Of a stretch of DNA of 64,000 nucleotides, positions 25,492 to 37,400 are shown in pieces. The notes under the pieces are model-generated. The model was not told where the DNA came from. It searched no databases and was given only the letters and a program-made list of their open reading frames with translations. The position numbers and the translations under genes were made by a program. Every line of letters begins with the position of its first letter. Positions within the stretch are counted from its first letter, which is position 1. This stretch comes from Alitta virens (Eukaryota; Annelida; Polychaeta; Phyllodocida; Nereididae), in assembly GCA_932294295.1 (NCBI GenBank), contig OW028584.1:34791969-34855968 (forward strand). Reading direction: 5' to 3'.

Positions 25492-28400
25492 TAGATAGAT
25501 AGATAGATAGCAGAAAGTGAACTTAGTGCAGCCCTTTTAGGCAAGTTCTTTCCCACTCACAAGGGTTGATTATCAACTGAAAGAGAGGGACACATGCACT
25601 TACGTTACACATGTATGGAGAATTTTATTTGCTTAAGCATAGACACCAAGTACAAGGGAACATCTCCAAATGCCATTCAGCTGAGAAGTTGCACATGAAG
25701 ATTGCCTGGAATGGGGGAAAAAGCATCTTATCCTATCCTATCCTATCCTATCCTATCAAGCACACTATATGATATCTTTATCTGCATACATATATACACC
25801 ACAACAAGTAGAAAAAGATGACAAACAGAATACCAGGTTATTAAATCGAAAAAATAAAATTGGCTGCAGCTATAAGACAAGAGGGGACTGCATGCTTATA
25901 GGCCTACATAATGTAAGTCATGAAATCAAAGTCATTTGACCAGTGGTGGAACTCCTTTGGGAGGGTCGCAACCAGAGCTAACATTTTGAAGAGGTTGAGC
26001 TCTTTAAAAATTTTGAAAAGAAAAAGAAACTTATAACACCATGTAAGTTCACACTAACTAAATAATAACATTAAATAGTATATAATTTTAGCTTAACTTG
26101 CCGCAGAAGGGAAATTCTCAAATTTTTCATTCCAACTTCTAAAGGGCCTTGGGGTGGGGGTGTGGGGGATCTGACCCCATATCGCCCCCCCCCCCTATGT
26201 GGCTACACCCTTTCTCTTCAGTAGGGGATAACCTAATTTATCTACAACCCAGATAGATTGATAGACAGACAGATAGGCCTCAGTATCACAACAGAAGAGC
26301 ATGACCAGAAATAGGTTTTCAATCAAATGCACTTAACGAAACTGCAGGGGTGGGGTTGGAAATGTTTGGAGGGGGTTGGGAGGAGGGGGGGGGGCCTAAT
26401 TCTACCTTTGATGTACCCCAGTGTCCTCTCCTGGTCTAATTTCTCCAAGCCATTACTAAATTAACAGTGTGCATTTTTCTTGTGTCTTATTCTGTTAAAA
26501 AGAAGGTAACTTTGATGGGTTCACTGGAAAACCAGTGTCAGCACTTCTTGGATCTTGTAAGGATCTTGTAGGGACTAATATTTCGTCCAAACAAAATAAG
26601 TATTTCGTTTGAACAAATTAGTAATTCATTATAACGAAATACTATGTCGTTATAACGAAATCCTGCATGAATACTATTTCGTGAGAACGAAATAAAAAAT
26701 AAAAAGTGCATGTCCTATCCCAGCCACCATAAAAATCTGATAAAATGCATCATTTAAAATGAGATAAGATAAATGATATTAGAAAAGAGATCATCAATAC
26801 ATTGGACAGCTTATCAAATAGGTAACACAAGGTAACACCATGGGGTAAATATGATGTGTACTAAAAATACCTCAAAGTGTTTCAATGCACACTTTAATAG
26901 CAGATAATAATATAAGAAACTTGCTGTATATACAACTCTTATTGATTGAGTAATTGACAATTTGAGCAACATTAACCTATACAATAAATGCCACTTTTTC
27001 ATTCTTTTGTGAAGACTTTTTAGCTAATAATTGTTTATCAATTTGTAATGAACTATCTACTGTGTGAAGTTTTAAATCTGTGTAAGTTATATTACAAGTA
27101 ATTAATTATAACTTACAATATTAGTATGTGCTTATTTTCAAGTCTTACCTAAACTAGCATTTAGAAAGACATTTGAAAAAATGCAAATGTTTTAAAATCA
27201 AATGCAAATGTAAATATTCAGTTTAAAAAATGCAAATGTAAGTGCAAATGTTTGTAAGTGCATATGCATTTAAAATGCAATGCAAATACGGCATTTTTAA
27301 CTGTCTCTGCTCGGGATCCTTGAATCTTCATACTCACCTATGTAGATTGCTTCACAAAAAGCATAAAAATATCCTAATTGTTTGGATTTGTTTTCCTCTG
27401 TGTTGTAATTCTAATGACTTTCACAAAATGGACAAATACTCTTAAAGATTAAATGAGTCTATGGGTATAAATTGAGTATGAATTATTGTATGAAAGGGGG
27501 AAAGAACTTTTGTTCTCAGTTTGTGATGTCCATGATGTCCTTGTCAACATTTTGGTTTCCAGATGAAAGCAAAAGTTACCGGGGGAGTATCGCATTGTGG
27601 CTTAGTACGTAGGCGAACATAGCTGTGCGACAGCTTCTTAATGTTTTTGGGCTGTAATTTTATCCTACGCTGGCATTATTTGCCGATCACATTGACTTGA
27701 ATCATCAGAAGAGGTTCTAGCCACAAGATGCAGCCCTCCGAAAATGGCGGGAAATGCTATCTATCTATAACTTTTTACTTTCATCAATCAGACTATGCTT
27801 AAAATGATAAAAATTGTATAGATTTAGATCTGTGAAAATAGCTGTCATAAAACCTTTACTTACAGTGACTGCAGAACTACACAATGCATCAAGATGTAGG
27901 AAAAAATATATTAACCAGAGTATGAATATGAAAGAGAGTGGAGCAGTTCTGTGTACGCTACAAGTTAGACACAAAAGTTAATTTTTGTTTTCTACCGGCG
28001 CTTTCTCAACCGGACACTCCAAAAAGCTACCGTTTGCGTTACGGTAAAAAACGTCATTTTTTCAATTATTTTGATATATCACATCTTCGACGTGCTCGGA
28101 AAATTCCGAAAAAATTCTAGAACGTAAACCTTTGCCCTAAGTACCTTTTGGTGCAAAAACGGAAAAATCACGTTTGACCGTTTTCAAGGAATATGCGATA
28201 GCGAAGCTAGCTACCTGGCAGCTACCCGAATCTAAGGCCTAATTACACCCACTTAACGGGTGTACAGGTCAGTTTTACATATTGCAAAAGTTAGATACAA
28301 AAGTTAATTTTTGTTTTTTACCGGTACTGTCCCAACCAGTCAACCGGTAAATTTACAATCGCAGCTACGGCAAAAGAGGTTGTTTTTTAGTTTTTTTGAT

Positions 28401-31400
28401 ATTTCAGAGCCGTAACCCTTTGGAAAATTCTGGAAAAATTCTAAAATGTAGACCTATGCCAAATGTATCTTTGTGTCAAAAACGGTAAGGATCCGTGAAA
28501 CCGTTTACGAGAGGGTGGCAAAAAAGAGGCGAGCCAAATTCCAGCTACCTGGCAGCTACCCGAAAGTACTAATGAATTTGACCCCTTTAAGGGTTGCAAA
28601 GACTAGTTTTGTCTATGCTAAAAGTTAGACACAAAAGTTAATTTTTGTTTTCTACCGGCGCTTTCTCCACCGGACACTCCAAAAAGCTACCGTTTGCGTT
28701 ACGGTAAAAAATGTCATTTTTTCAATTATTTTGATATATCACATCTTCGACGTGCTCGGAAAATTCCGAAAAAATTCTAGAACGTAAACCTTTGCCCTAA
28801 GTACCTTTTGGCGCAAAAACGGAAAAATCACGTTTGACCGTTTTCAAGGAATATGCGATAGCGAAGCTAGCTACCTGGCAGCTACCCGAATCTAAGGCCT
28901 AATTACACCCACTTAACGGGTGTACAGGTCAGTTTTACATATTGCAAAAGTTAGATACAAAAGTTAATTTTTGTTTTTTACCGGTACTGTCCCAACCAGT
29001 CAACCGGTAAATTTACAATCGCAGCTACGGCAAAAGAGGTTGTTTTTTAGTTTTTTTGATATTTCAGAGCCGTAACCCTTTGGAAAATTCTGGAAAAATT
29101 CTAACATGTAGACCTATGCCAAATGTATCTTTGTGTCAAAAACGGTAAGGATCCGTGAAACCGTTTACGAGAGGGTGGCAAAAAAGAGGCGAGCCAAATT
29201 CCAGCTACCTGGCAGCTACCCGAAAGTACTAATGAATTTGACCCCTTTAAGGGTTGCAAAGACTAGTTTTGTCTATGCTAAAAGTTAGACACAAAAGTTA
29301 ATTTTTGTTTTCTACTGGCGCTTTCTCAACCGGACACTCCAAAAAGCTACCGTTTGCGTTACGGTAAAAAACGTCATTTTTTCAATTATTTTGATTTATC
29401 ACATCTTCGACGTACTCGGAAAATTCCGAAAAAATTCTAGAACGTAAACCTTTGCCCTAAGTATCTTTTGGCGCAAAAACGGAAAAATTACACTCAACTG
29501 TTTTTGAGTTATATACATGGAAAGTTCGGGTAGCTGCCAGGTAGCTGTCAGGTAGCTGGGTTCGGGTAGCTAACTTTACACCTTCAGGTAGCTGCCGGGT
29601 AGCTGTCAGGTAGCTAGGTTCGGGTAGCCAACTTCACTGATCTCTAACTCTATGACTAACATCAGACTAGCACTACAATACTTGGGATAGCCCATCAGAC
29701 CACGAAATGCATTGTTATATGCCACCCTTAGATTTTTCAGGGTGCACTATTTTAGCTGCACCACAAGTAACGTGTGTACTATAAATATAGACATGCCTTT
29801 TTTTTATATAAACAGTCAGTTATTCTCATTGCATATAACCTAATAATGAAACTCTCTATATTATGTCTACACTTTGTTATATCAACATTTCTTACAATTT
29901 CTATGTTTGGGCTCAATGCAAACAATTGTTGTTACGTATCTGTTTTCTTTGAATATCCATAGGCCAGCCTTGTCATTATGCAGACATAGTGTTTGTCATT
30001 GATTCCTCTGGGTCCATTGGGGCTCTCAATTGGCAGAAGCTTTTGCAGTTTGTCGAAGATGTTGTCAAGATATTCAAAGTTGGACCTGACCAGGCTAGGG
30101 TAAGTGAAATAGTCCTTTAACTGCAAGGGTAATTTCATTGATCGATCAAGATTGCAGGTTTGTGTACCAGTGTGGGTTCAACTGGGTTTACTCATCACAT
30201 TAGAGAGTTGGTAAAAGATTTACTGACATTTACAGCTGATTTGGCAGATTTGGCAGATTTTGAAAAGTGAACTGTGGAGGACCTCATGTGAATCCAGAAT
30301 TCCCATTAACTAAGGCATTATGTCTACACTTTGTTATATCAACATTTCTTACAATTCCTATGTTTGGGCTCAATGCAAACAATTTTAGTTACGTATCTTT
30401 TTCTTTTAATATCCATAGGCCAGCCCAATCATTATGCAGACATAGTGTTTGTCATTCCTTAGCAAATCCTCTGGAGTTTAATTCCTGCATCTATGAGTTT
30501 TACTGTAAATGAAACTGAGCACTATTTGCTTTTCTGATTAGATGTTTGGGTCTCTTCTATATCTGCCTTCTACAAACCTACCTATTTCAGTTAGTTTCAT
30601 TAAAACGGCCTGTCAAATTGAACGTAGACATAGCTAGACAACATTTGCTATACGATGCTACCTGCCACTAAACGGAACTGTCTGGCTGTAGCTGGCCACT
30701 CAAAGCTGGATCTAAAAGTACATGAAGCACCCTTTGGTGCGAAAGTTCAGATAAGAGTAATCTTATGTTGACAAGATACATGTCTATTTCAAATACATAT
30801 TTATGATTTATTATAAATTTCTTACATTTAACCAAGGTTTAATTTTTTTTCAGCGGTGGTAGCTTAAGCCGACTATAAGGTAGCAGTAGACAAAAGCGGC
30901 TGGTTAGCCAGATATAGCTACAGCCAGGAATAGGTTGCTACAGCTGACTAGAGTCGACCATATTTTATGAAACTAACTGTACTTTCAGATCGGAGTGAAT
31001 AGCTACGGGAACCAGGTCAACCTTCAGTTCCACCTGAACCAGTTCCAAGATTTGGCTGCTGTTGTAAGAGCCATTCAGGGTATTCAGTGGTTGGACCAGC
31101 AGACCAACACATCTGGGGGAATATGGTTAGTCTGACTGATTGTATTATTCTAGTCACATACATTTGTAGGCATACTTACGCTGTAAATAAGAATAGCATA
31201 TCTGATGCCCTCAGCCATAGGGGTTTACCAACATGTGACCTAATTTAAATGTCAATATCAAGGCCTTTCTAATCTTAGTAATAAAAGGGTTATATTAGAG
31301 AGAAAGAGAGAGAAAAAAAACAATTCTGGCACAGTTTGAAGAATACAGCATACTGTGTGATATATGTGAAAGAAACTCCTGTATGGAAATTGCATTTCCG

Positions 31401-34400
31401 CTATCGAGGAGCCAGCTTTACAACAATAGTTAAGAATTTTTTCACGTAGGACAGTCATGGCAAGCACACAGAATCAATCAATCTCAAAAAAGCAATACAA
31501 AGAGACAAAAGTGATCTGATTGGGAGCATTAGTTAATAATAGATCAATATAAGATAAATGTGGGATGCCACGTTTTGCATTAGGAAATTATGGGGCAGCA
31601 TGTTCTAAGTAGAAATTATTTGACTCACGTCATGAAGGACAAAAAGGACAACGGATATGGACACTTTTGACTGTGTCTATCTGGGTCTATCTTTTCATGC
31701 ATCCGTTGGTTTTCATCACCAGGTACATGAGGGAAGTGATGTTCTCTCAGGCTAATGGAGATCGTCCAGATGCCCCAAACATCGCAATTGTGATCACGGA
31801 TGGAGCGTCCAACTTGGATCCCACACTGACCGTGCCATATGCTCGAGAAGCTCATGGCCAAGGCATCAGGATGTTTGCTATTGGAATTGGACCCGGAGTC
31901 AACATGAATGTCAGTATTCTTGATGTGAATCTTCATGAAAATTATTTGTACCGTGCGGTGGCGAAGTTGTTAAGAACTTGCGCTTCCTAGATAGCATTCC
32001 AAATCATGCTAGCGTCGTTTCTATATCGACCACTGTTGGTACAACATCGTTTTGACATCGCCGACATCGCGCCGATGTTGAAACAATTTGAAATGCTATC
32101 TGGGTTAACCCCTTCTCTTATTATTTCAATCCAAAGTAATTGTTACCTGTGCACTTTTATTGAGCAACATCTAAAGTATTCATGATGTGAATCTTCAAGA
32201 AAATTATTTGTACCATGCGGTGGCGAAATTGTTAAGAACTTGCGCTTCCTAGATAGCATTCCAAATCAGGCCAGCCTCATTTCTATATCGACCGCCGTTG
32301 GTACAAAATCGTTTTGACATCGCCGACATCGCGCCGATGTTGAAACAATTTGGAATGCTATCTGCGTTAACCTCCTCCTATTACGGTTTTGATCCAGAGT
32401 AATTGTTACCTGTGCACTGTTAATGACCAACATCTAAAGTAGTTCACATTCGAATTATTTCTTTCAGGAGTTGACCGGCATAGCCAGCTCCAATGACTTT
32501 GTGTTCCATGTTGATGACTTCACAACTTTACCCTTAATTGAACGCAGGATAGTGGCTTCTGCCGAGGACCAATGTTTAGCAAGTGAGTAATGCGTAGGAC
32601 TTTTTTGTGTCAAAACATGTTCTGCATCATATAAATGTTTACTAATATGCGTATTTACTAGCATTATTATTGGACTCATAAGGTCTAGATAGAACTTATT
32701 TGACTCGCTCCACAAAGGACAAAAACAAAAACGCAGAGACATGTCTTAATTCTTTAATATATTTTAACCATCAAACTTTTTAATTAACATTTTAATTATT
32801 AAGTGTCATCATGTGTATTTTATGTACTAAATTAATCAATAATATTAGGAAAGATCTAGTTCTGCTTTATTAAAGTTGGTAGAATTGATATGTGACTTTT
32901 CTTGTGCAAAAAAACTGCATTGATGAGTCACACTTCTATATGTTCTATTATAGCTGTTGTATCCCATGATGACTCAAAAGGTAGTTCGTACTCATCTCAG
33001 GGCCATTGAAAGGTCAATCACTTTTTTACTAGAGTTTTCTATCACTTGAGGGCAGGTGATGTCATCATAGCTTATCCTTGTTATTAGGGGCAAGGTTCAG
33101 TGAATACACGATTATCCATTGCAATTGTGGAAGTGTACTTACTGTACAATCGCTGCTTCAATACAATGATCGTCGTCAAGGGATGCTTGATACACGTTTG
33201 CACGGTCTGAAGATCTACGCTACTGTAATTCGTCACGTCCGCCAGCAGGTGGCTGCGTGTCCAACGACTGTGGCGACATCTGCCACACAATGAAGGCCAG
33301 TATGAGTCATCAAGGGAACTGAAACTTCAACACAAACATATAGGTCCACGTCACCATGTGTCATCAAAGGCTCAATTTTGCAATTTCACTTGCAAGTGAC
33401 AGAAAGTTTACATATATAAAATGGCATCAAAAAAAAAAAAGATAATAGAAATACATGGATCAACAGTTAAAATAATTAAATAAGAGCTATTTTATGACTA
33501 ATACTAACTTTACATAGCCTGTCTAAGAAATTCTAAAGCACCTGGAACTAAACAAATAGTAATCATTATGTTTCAAAAGCACAAACAAATAATTTTAGCA
33601 CGATTGTTTACATATCAATTCTACCAACTGTAAAGTACTGAATTATTATTTAGCATCAATGGAATAATTTTAATTACTTTTTATTAAGACCAATTAATCT
33701 CAAAACCCACTAGTCCTTTCACCATTGCTCATTGTCACATTCTTATCATATTTTTAGTAGGATCTTATAGTGAAGATACTTATTAGTAAACATTATTGAC
33801 ATAATTTATTTCCAGGGAGGACCACCCCTCGTCCCACCCTTCAGCCTGCGCCAAGACCCACCCCTGCCCCACCACGACCCACCCCAGCGCCAATACCCTC
33901 TAGAGGTCCAGGTGAGTGAAAACACTATTATCATAGGTCATTTTCGAAAAGTCCACCTTTTCCGCTCAGCTCCTGAAAGGCCTTGCTGGATTTAACTGCA
34001 TGTCCATGAATTTTTTGCTGTCGCCCTCTTGTGGTAAATAAGCACGTGACTAAGTTGGTCGGCCAATGCAAGCGATGCACTGAGAGTTCAAATTTCCCAA
34101 CCGTCACTGCAGGCCATTTTGCTGTGCTAAATATAGATACATTTCGTAAAAACTAATGCTGATTTGCACTCCACAGATCTTTGCAACCAATCAGATGAGT
34201 ATGAATAAACAATCTAATTAAGCCTATTTTTAGCTAGGCCACTAAGCACAGCTTAGCGAAGTGTGTGTGCTTGCTTTAGGAAAATGATTGTAGGCAAAAT
34301 AACAGTAAAATGAAATACTTGAAGTGAAAATCACTCCTTTTTTGTTTCTTTTGGGGTCTACGTTTTTAATTTAATTGTAATGTCATCTTCATTATCATAT

Positions 34401-37400
34401 CGTTAACACTTAAGATACCAACTGAATGAAATGCAGAGATTAGTTTTTTTAATTATGGCATAAAATGTCCAAACGATTTCTAAGATATTGCAGTTTTTGA
34501 CAATTTTTTTGATGGATTTGTTTTATCAAACATCAGAGATATTGTCTGTTTTTTAATTGCCATTTTATAATGATAAGATTTAGCTCCATGATAATCGTCA
34601 TGAATCCTCTTCCAGGCACTCCTTGCCATTACGCTGACATCGTGTTTGTCATTGACTCATCGGGGTCCATTGGTGCCGCTAATTGGCAACGACTCTTAAA
34701 ATTTGTGGAAGATGTCGTCAAAATATTCAACATAGGACCTTCAAATGCTCAGGTGGGTCTACTTTTAACAATGTTTGTTTTTAGGGTCTTTTTAAGGGAT
34801 TCATGTATTTTTTAAGGCAGCGTGTCACTATCGAACCAGGTCGGGTCTTTGGGCTATCCTCCTGGTCTGTTGTAATCATGTTTTTTTGTGGGCTGTCTGT
34901 ATTATTAAGTCCTGATTTAATATTGCAGTGCACAGCATGGTGTGAAAGTTTGTGTTGAGCTGTGGAAGCCCATCTGATTGTTGAATTATTTTTTTAACTC
35001 GGATTCTCCACCATGTAATATAGTGTAATAAACTGAAATAACCGACACTCTAACCAATTGAGCTAAAGGACAAAGAGGTTGCTGGGTCATTTCCTGGGTA
35101 GAACACCTGATCTCCTAGAAAAATAACACTTTAATGATTTAAACATTTATGTGTTTCAATCCAGATTGGAATCACAAGCTTTGGCAACAGAGTCAATCCG
35201 CAGTTTCATTTGAACAGATACCAGAATCTGCCAGCCATCATCACTGCCATCCAGAACGTCAGGTGGCTGGACGAACAGACCAACACTTCAGGAGGAATCT
35301 GGTAAGAACTGCCTCTTCATCTTCTGATTCTTCTTCGACTGCTTCTTCTTCTCCTTCTGTTTCTTCTTCTGCTGCTTCCTCTTCTTCTGCTTCTTCTGCT
35401 TCTTCTTCTGTTTCTGCTTCTTATTCTGCTTCTTCTTCTCCTGCTTCTTCTGTTTCTGCTTCTTCTTCTGCTTCTGCTTTTTCTTCTGTTTCTGCTTCTT
35501 CTTCTTCTTCTTCTGCTTCTTCTGCTTCTTCGGCTTCTTCTGCTTCATCTTTTTCCTTCTGCCTCCTGGTGAGCATAGTCCTCAGTGTGCCCGAGTATCA
35601 CAAGCTATGTGTCAATTATTAATTATAAAATTAACCCATCACTGATCATAGAAGTCTTCCTCTGCCGAACTTCTCCTACCATTTGCAACATTACGCCACC
35701 AGGCGCTTTATAGCGAAGGGCAATGGCCCTTGGGGTCAGCCAGATTTTGGAATCGAGCAACAATCCTGGTGGGGGAGCAAGGAATTTGACAGTGTGGATC
35801 AGTTTTATTTAAGACATCAAAGCAACAAATCTACTGGCGCAAAGTCATGTCCATAGCACTACTTTGTTGGCTGCTACATTGAATTGAACCTGCGCAGTAA
35901 TTGACCTACTTTTGAAATCACATAGGGCCTAGTCTGGAAGTCTTATGTGTGCAAGACAGTATTGTTAGGACTGTTTACAACCATTTTAACACTGGAATTA
36001 CTGGTTTAACATGAGATTATATTTAAAATCTGATATTTAGAGAAAAAATGTTAACCAATCAGATAATACTTGCAGTGACAAATTTACTTTAGTCTCTTAT
36101 GAATCAGTATTGTAAATAGTCTGAAAGGTTTACAATTGGCCTCTTTACATTGCTATGTCTTTTCATACAATAATATGGGGTGGGGGCCTAGCTCAGTGGT
36201 AGCGCACTGGGCTACCAATCACTGGGTTCCGGATTCAATTCCCGGTCGAGCCTAAGTTGGATGGATGTTTCATCCATCATCTCATTGCCATGGTCCCTGC
36301 CTGTCCTAATTAACCCATCAGGTGCACAAATACAGGACGTAAAGCCCTAATCCATACACACTCCACATACAATAATTGGAACCATTTATTAGTGTCTTTT
36401 TTTTTAGTCGTAGTTTATCATGAAAGGCTCAAGGCAGTGCAAAAACCCCAATTTTCCAACTCATATCAATGCCTCTCTGTAGCAAATAACTTTAAGTTAT
36501 CTATATTTCCAATAATATCTTTCGACATCATGACCATTTATCGTTGTCACAGAGACAGCGGAAATTACAATTGAGAATATTTCACACATTTGATTTGACT
36601 TGTTGCTCACAAATCTGTCCATTCTTTACTGCTCTGTGCCATTTATCGAAAAATATGACCAAAACCGGTGGATATATACTTTGAATCCAAAAATAATCAT
36701 GGTATTCAATTAAATTTTTCCAGGTACATGAGGGAGGTGATGTTCACATCTGCTAACGGGGACCGTTCAGATGCTCCTAATATTGCCATTGTCATAACAG
36801 ATGGAGCGTCCAACTTGGATAATGACAAAACTGTGCCATACGCTCGAGAAGCTCACCGACAAGGAATCAGGATGTTTGCCATTGGAATTGGACCCGGAGT
36901 CAACAAGAATGTAAGTAAGCTATACGATGACATCCTGGCCGGGTGGTCTAGTGGTAAGACGCTCGCCTGCTCCTCTGAAAGACCCGGGTTAAATCCTGGG
37001 CCCGAGCACCCTTTTTGAGCAACATCTAAGCTGGATGTCTTTCGGATGAGACGTTAAATTGGCGATCCCTTGTTCTCAGAGTCTATGCTGAGGCAAGTAA
37101 ATTATGCCACCCATGGGGTAAATGTGTAACATGGGTTGCATGGGTCTCACATCATCAATCAACCCTCGATAGTGGCAAGGACTTGCCTTAGAGGGCTGCA
37201 CTTTCCTTATCTATCTATAAAGGCACCTGTTTTTGGTTGAAGTTGCCATAATGTTGAGGTATGTCAAGCTATATTTGGGATGGGTTGCTGGGGTCTTTTG
37301 GTTACGGCATTACATGCTAATCATGAGGTAGCAAGTTTGAATCCCCACCATGGCACGAGGAGTTGGACAGATCCTCCTGCAACCACTGCCTCACCCCACC

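Larger units (their letters stand above)
21147..29643. mobile_element. 8.5-kb foldback transposon with satellite-like inverted arms
   Basis: The termini are perfect inverted repeats (AGATCAGTGAAGTTGGCTAC on the left, complement on the right), flanked by a perfect 9-bp duplication. Left arm 21147 to about 24286 and right arm about 27830 to 29643 run in opposite orientation; the central spacer is about 3.5 kb. Subterminal sequence consists of repeated GGTAGCTGCCAGGTAGCT motifs, and the arms are tandem arrays of a 660-bp unit. No transposase-like frame is visible, so it is presumably moved in trans. Foldback elements with tandem-repeat arms are known (Drosophila FB/Galileo, sea urchin TU); a relationship to any of them is inference. 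It sits within one intron of the vWA gene in a position that could form a huge hairpin in the pre-mRNA. Confidence 0.9.

Noticed and set aside
23990..28120. Two identical 60-codon frames (23990-24172 on - and 27938-28120 on +)
   Set aside because: They are the same sequence in the two inverted arms of the foldback element, with no family similarity. Identity reflects the repeat, not coding constraint.
21138..29652. CRISPR-like or centromeric satellite reading of the 660-bp repeats
   Set aside because: Inverted arms with exact termini and a 9-bp duplication indicate a transposable element; there are no spacers, and the genome is animal.
33078..33293. 71-codon frames on both strands in the vWA-2 intron
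   Set aside because: Open on both strands by chance, no domain recognised and no consistent splice sites.
35149..35622. Ser-rich (+) and Lys/Gln-rich (-) open frames
   Set aside because: Translation of the CTTCTGCTT microsatellite; the real exon here is 35165-35301 in a different frame.
36938..37010. Possible tRNA gene
   Set aside because: Box A and B are present, but the sequence continues into a SINE body and tail and has a diverged copy at 40120, so it is a tRNA-derived retroposon.
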